A DNA stretch of 64,000 bases, from contig NJPS01000051.1 of the NCBI GenBank assembly GCA_002946415.1, forward strand, positions 856,001 through 920,000, given 5' to 3'. Below are positions 59,801-64,000 of the stretch, in pieces (the stretch's first letter is position 1; the number at the start of each line of letters is the position of its first letter). A model generated the notes under the pieces. The model was not told where the DNA came from, made no database searches, and worked only from the letters and a program-made list of their open reading frames with translations. The position numbers and the translations under genes were made by a program. The DNA is from Rutstroemia sp. NJR-2017a BVV2 (taxonomy: Eukaryota; Ascomycota; Leotiomycetes; Helotiales; Rutstroemiaceae).

Positions 59801-60511
59801 TGCAATGGTTTCTCCAACCACCCCCGCGATCCTCTGTCGACTTTGGGGGTCTCCATTTCCAGGACCATTCGAAAGACACAGACTGAGAGCCACCAGTCGA
59901 ATAATCACCAACCAACTGGACATTGGCATTCTTATGCAAATTCGGATTGGCATGGAATTCTCGAGTGACTAGGTTCTCTACCTCTCGTGCGGTCGATGCT
60001 GATACGTATGTAAGGCCGTTAATCGTAGTGTCCATTAAACCAACCGCATCCTGTCCGCCACTGGTAGTTGGAAGGAAGCCTTGCGTCTGTCGTACAATGA
60101 ACGTGAAATTAAAAGTAAGCTCTTCGTCGTTGTTAATTTTAATAAGGAAATTTGGGGAGGCTCCCGGAAGTGTATCGGGGTCCTGCAGGATCTTGATCAG
60201 CATTGTTGGTACAACCAAATGCAATGTATGCGTATAGTTGTTACCTGGACATATTCCACCACAGCGCTGTCTCCAAGATCGCGAATCGCAGATACCTTCG
60301 TGGCTGGAAAGCCGTTTGGAACAATGTTTAGGACAGTTTTCTTTCGCGAATTGGTGATCGACAACGAGGATATCGTAACTGCCGTTGTGTAATGGTTAGC
60401 ATGTTCAATCCCTTCGAAAATCGTCCGGACTGAATCTGGATACTCACGGCGAGTCGGATCTCTCAAGTATAATGGTGCGCCATCGTCCGGTCTGCTGCTA
60501 ACATTACCCAT
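56888..60511 (-). CDS. BAR-PH-ArfGAP protein (ACAP/Cnt6-like)
   Basis: GTPase-activating protein for Arf with membrane-curvature and phosphoinositide binding, acting in vesicle traffic. Exons from ATG 60511: MGNVSSRPDDGAPLYLRDPT; LTISSLSITNSRKKT to EYVQ; DPDTLPGASPNF to GGGWRNHCS; FVEYDQRAHRLDTLASFSFWVA; a long exon to AWHK; and FWIVIDEGKLSEYSNWKQRL to stop at 56888. MGNVSS fits the N-myristoylation pattern (Gly2, Ser6). BAR-like coiled coil: MKALEQRTGNMRTRMKKVL to the EFQYQRTEREEKRRN region. PH domain: from KEGLVWALSRPG across the intron to DMKNWISAINNA. ArfGAP: CWCADCGSGIKTEWVSINLG ... CIECSGIHRSLG, a CX2CX16CX2C zinc finger with the conserved Arg. The tail (AAIKKNDIQQVIYAL) resembles ankyrin-type helices. 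Confidence 0.9.
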
Positions 60512-62175
60512 TTTCTCCTCCCTCTCTGTAGAGTTACCCCACTAAAGTGTGTCTGCTGGAGCTTGTTGCAAGAGATATCGCCCTGCTCTGACAATATTGT
60601 CGAAGGCCTTGAGTAAGATAAAGGTTTGGGCATCTAAGCTGTATGTTTGTCACCCGAAACAAATATTTGGTTAGGACTAAGGGTTGTTGTTGTTGTGGAG
60701 AAGTCAATCTGTGTATAGGGATTCCTGCAGTAAGTTCTCGCTAGGCGCGGTGACTTAAAAGTAGCGGTTAAGTTCGTCTGCACAGTTCCTGAGCACTTTC
60801 ATTATAGAGCGTTTCAAGCTGCTAAGGAAGCGTTTCACTAAAGTGATAGAAAGTTATAAAGTTACAAAAGCGGTATTTGTACCCAGAATACGGAATATAG
60901 ACAGGAGAGGAAGAAGTTGAATGTATGGTTATACGAAGTACGAGTGAGTGTACGGGGTGAGTATCTTTGGGATGTGGATGTGGATGTGGATGTGAATATG
61001 CATGAGATGAAGCATAATAAGCAAGCAAGGAAGGATATAAGACTATTTGCATACCTACTCCTGCTAGCATCTACTTCGTAACTAGCTAGGTAACTTTAAG
61101 TGAGAAAGAGGGTGTGATTGAACCCCGTGCTAATTTTGGCCTTCTTTCCTTTCACGCTTCGTCTGTCTTTCGTGTCTTATTCACACCGGAGTCCAAGCAA
61201 CAATAACAACAGCAACAGCAACATCATCTTCATCGTCATCATCACCATTCACAGCCTCCTCAAGTCGGCGGCCATTTTTGATGATGGCTGACGTAGATCC
61301 GATGCTCGGTGGAAATGAAACACACCAACAGTCGAACAGGCTGCAAGTGTAGTGTATGTTATATGTATCTACCTGGTAGTACTACCGGGACCTACCTTAG
61401 TAGTAGCTTGGTTGTGGGGGAGAAAATGCAAATACAAACCTGAGCCCTGGCGGCCCAACTGTACCAACTGGCCAAATAAGGGTCGTCAACTGGCTTCGGT
61501 AGCGGAACATAGTCAGGGGGATCGTTTGTGCGACTACCTGGACAGGTCGGGGGTTCAAAATTTGAGGGGCCACTCACCTATCACCACCATTGCTGCTGCT
61601 GACCATGAAATTTCGCGTTCGTGACAGATACAGTACTCGTACTTCGTACATGCCCAGCAAGGGAACTGCATGCATGTGCGTGCACGATACTGTATCTCGC
61701 AATACGCCACAAGAGCGGAATTCGTCACACTCGGCTGGAAAGCTTACCTATGTGTGTGTGCCTGTGTCAGCAGAGTATTACTTGGTACCTATTTTGAGGA
61801 GCCGGAGAAATAGAAGCTTGGGCGGCCAACCAAAACGGCGTCCGTGGAGCATGGCGAAATCTCCAACACGAGCTTGCTAAAGTGGTGCCAACTCATGGTA
61901 TTTGTATTTACTGTACGGAAGAGATGCCACCATGCTTATCGATAAGAGCTTAGAGTAGCCTCGGTTCTACGGCTTGGGGCTCATATACTCCGCGTCCAAG
62001 ACATCGGTGACTTCAACTACATATCCATTGTGTCGCGGTCAAGGTTGATGCGAAGAATGTATTAGATTCGACTGTCGTTTGGATATTTCATTTCCTTAGA
62101 ATATATCATTCTACATCGTTGCATTGTTCGATATACGCAGATTTCTCTTAGACCTATCTCCCTACCTACTACAAA
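60512..62175. other. Divergent intergenic region ArfGAP / thioesterase-like gene
   Basis: Start codons of the two flanking genes face away from each other across 1.66 kb. It contains a GGATGT hexamer repeat (separate entry), CAACAG/ATCATC-rich stretches around 61198-61250 and an imperfect palindrome of GGTAGTACTACC (61374-61385). No gene is supported. Confidence 0.5.
60970..60998. repeat. (GGATGT)n hexanucleotide repeat
   Basis: Four to five consecutive GGATGT-like units are visible, the last degenerate (GAATAT). It lies in the probable ArfGAP promoter. Confidence 0.85.
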
Positions 62176-63392
62176 ATGGCCTCTCCTCCATCATCGAATA
62201 CCAATTTCGCCGAGGGGACGAAAGTAGAGCAGTTGACATCTCATACATACTCTGCGTATTTTCCAGATGTGAGTTACGCTGCATTCAGAAACCGAGCTCA
62301 ATCGCTCATCTACAAATGACTCCAGCTCCCGCTGTGAATATATATGTCAAATTGCTAACACGCCCACTAGGACTGGTGCATAGGCTCAGGTTAGATAATA
62401 AGAAAGCTAGTTGGCGATCCAGATGATATCTAACCAATGTATTTCAGTGGCTCACGGAGGCTTTATAACGTCTGTGTTTCTCAATGTATCCACAACCCAT
62501 TTCCGCACCACTCTATCCGCCCAAAACCAGCCCCATCCCATCGCTCTACACCTCGAATTCCTCCGGCGCACCCAATCCGGCCCCGCCCTCTTCACTGGTA
62601 GGCCCACCTCCTTATCCCTCCCTTATCTCTCCATCATTCTTCCCTCTTCCCTCACCCCCCACTCCCATAAAACACTAACCCCTCATCCCCCCCCTAGTTC
62701 AAGACACCAAACTCGGCCGCCAGTCCTCCATCCTCCACATCACCCTCACGCAAGACTCCCGCTCCGAAGTCGTCGGCTACATAACACACAGCAACACCGC
62801 CACCGAGACTGGGCCCAGCACCCCGTACCACTACACGCCTCACCCGCCACCACTCCCAGCCTCGCTTCCTTTGTTGCGCGAGAACCGCGATCCCAATTAC
62901 GCCGTCCGCGAGATGCCATTTGCCAGTTTCCGCAAAGCCAGCACCAAAGCCGTGCTGCAATTCCCGCGCCACGGCCAGCCCAGCCCCACCATTTCCGACG
63001 AATGGATCAAGCTTTCTACCGGGGAGCGCTGGACGGATGTCGGGTTGGGGTATGTGTGTGATATGTATCCCATGCCTTCCGAGTTTCAGGAGGCTACTAC
63101 CAAGTCTGACAAGGAGACTATGATTCCGGGTGCGAAGTATTGGTTTCCGACATTGCTTTTGAATATAGACTTCAAGAAGTCGTTGCCAGAAGAAGGCGTA
63201 GAATGGCTGTTTGTAAGAGTGGAGAGGAAGCAGGTGAAGAATGGGCGGATGGATATTGAATTGGTGGTTTGGGACGAGGGGGGAGATTTGGTGGCTGTGA
63301 GCAATCATGTTGCCTATGTTGTAGGGGCAGAGAGAAATATGAAGGAGAGGGACGCGGTGAATAGAAGTAAGGCTGGAGCGAGTAAGATATGA
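62176..63392 (+). CDS. Thioesterase-like (hotdog superfamily) protein
   Basis: Probable acyl-CoA thioesterase-like protein of the fungal double-hotdog group. Four exons: 62176-62268, 62371-62389 (19 bases), 62448-62597, 62698-63392; total 957 bases, 318 residues plus stop. The micro-exon encodes DWCIGS and its junctions give DWCIGSVAHGGFITSVFL, which matches the GGYV/HGG-type first hotdog helix region of this group. Downstream motifs are PIALHLEFLRRTQSGPA, LHITLTQDSRSEVVGYITHS and WLFVRVERKQVKNGRMDIEL with ending EGGDLVAVSNHVAYV. No signal peptide or peroxisomal C-terminal tripeptide (ends ASKI). Natural acyl substrate unknown. Confidence 0.87.
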
Positions 63393-63868
63393 TCAAAGAT
63401 GCAGTTAAACAAAGTATTGGGCAAAGGTAGATATGCATATAAACACAGCTCCCCTCAAGACTTGAGAGGTTGAAGCAATTGAGATATATATCACTCCTCA
63501 ATATATGGGAAGGAAGGAATCGAGACGATTGAAACTGTACCCTAATGAACTTTGATTATGCCTCCAACACTCCATGTAGACACGCAATATTAAAGTAGAT
63601 AACCTCTATGTGATGTTCCATTGCTTTTTCCCACAACTATCAAATGAACTAAGTCCCCAGCCCGGAGCCTTGGTTCTAGATTCTTCACATGCCCTTTATC
63701 CTTAATACTTCCGGCGATGTGACCACACAAGACTGGCAGGGAGGTGCCGGGCGCTCTGTGGGCAAGACCCTTGTACGTATTGGCACCATATGAGATGAAG
63801 GCCAGAAGTGTCTTGATTGTAGGGACGCCGAGGATACTGATAGACAATGACCGAAAACCAAAGTCGTT
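63393..63868. other. Intergenic between convergent genes
   Basis: Holds the thioesterase 3' end and the 3' untranslated region of the right-edge gene. An 85-codon minus-strand frame (63590-63847) is open but lies after the stop of that gene and is not supported. Confidence 0.45.
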
Positions 63869-64000
63869 TCACATGAAATCATCACTGTAGAGTGTCAGTA
63901 TGCAATAAACTAGTGCAGCGACAGCGGCAAGAGGAACTCACTCTCCGTAGTCGTCATCATAGGCATTGACGTCTTTAGCTGTCGACTCATTTCTGCTCGC
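63869..64000 (-). CDS. C-terminal end of an unidentified gene leaving the window
   Basis: From the right edge, the frame reads ESTAKDVNAYDDDYG, then a GTGAGT donor, a short intron ending CTACAG, then DDDFM and TGA at 63869-63871. The acidic Asp/Tyr tail is consistent with a real C-terminus, and the intron is well formed, but only about 25 residues are visible, so no family can be given. Confidence 0.5.

Noticed and set aside
61110..61145. Possible tRNA T-arm (GGGGTTCAATCA on minus strand)
   Set aside because: No A box at proper distance and no acceptor stem.
62411..63061. 216-codon plus-strand frame overlapping the thioesterase
   Set aside because: Runs in a different frame through an intron and exons of the supported gene; Pro/His/Arg-rich with no domain.
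1..64000. CRISPR array, secondary-metabolite cluster, phage or large transposon
   Set aside because: No spaced direct repeats, no PKS/NRPS/terpene core gene, no integrase or reverse transcriptase motifs seen on either strand.

Overview
The window reads as nuclear DNA of a filamentous ascomycete (Pezizomycotina; a leotiomycete-like fungus is plausible, but I cannot prove the class). Supporting signs are genes on both strands broken by many 45-100 base GT-AG introns, no operons, and a set of clearly fungal genes: ACR3, MDM31, NAA25/MDM20, CDC43, ILM1, PRE4, PNO1, COX23 and a Chk2-type kinase. I see no rRNA, confident tRNA, CRISPR array, intact transposon or prokaryotic feature. Most gene models were built by joining exons by hand; where stated, exon lengths were summed and close in frame.

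Layout. 1-12.8 kb is a catabolic/oxidoreductase stretch: a histidine acid phosphatase cut by the left edge, a zinc alcohol dehydrogenase (2919-4725), a SWIM-like acidic protein (5240-6931), a second zinc alcohol dehydrogenase with two micro-exons (8542-10097), and, head to head with it, an FMN-dependent alpha-hydroxy-acid oxidase with a GC-AG intron (11148-12752). 14.3-17.6 kb holds a BTB/POZ protein and a secreted M20 peptidase.

18-25.5 kb is a housekeeping block: CDC43 (geranylgeranyltransferase I beta), ILM1, NAA25 (NatB auxiliary subunit) and a small, easily missed COX23. 26.1-28.0 kb holds an unresolved coding-looking or decayed locus. 28.2-37.1 kb has a 2OG-Fe(II) oxygenase-like protein, a RING E3 ligase with a long acidic tail, and a SNF1/CAMK-like kinase.

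38.8-51.1 kb holds PNO1 and MDM31 (divergent), a Chk2/Rad53-type FHA kinase, an HCNGP-domain protein and proteasome PRE4 (divergent, 220 bases apart), and the arsenite exporter ACR3. 52.2-64 kb holds an unknown protein whose frame needs an intron to remove two stops, a C2-domain protein, a BAR-PH-ArfGAP protein with an N-myristoylation motif, a thioesterase-like protein with a 19-base exon, and the acidic C-terminal end of a gene leaving the right edge.

No gene arrangement here convinces me of a new system. The most useful observations concern gene structure (micro-exons, a GC-AG intron, an overlooked COX23, a frame-neutral intron in PNO1) and the unresolved 26-28 kb locus.
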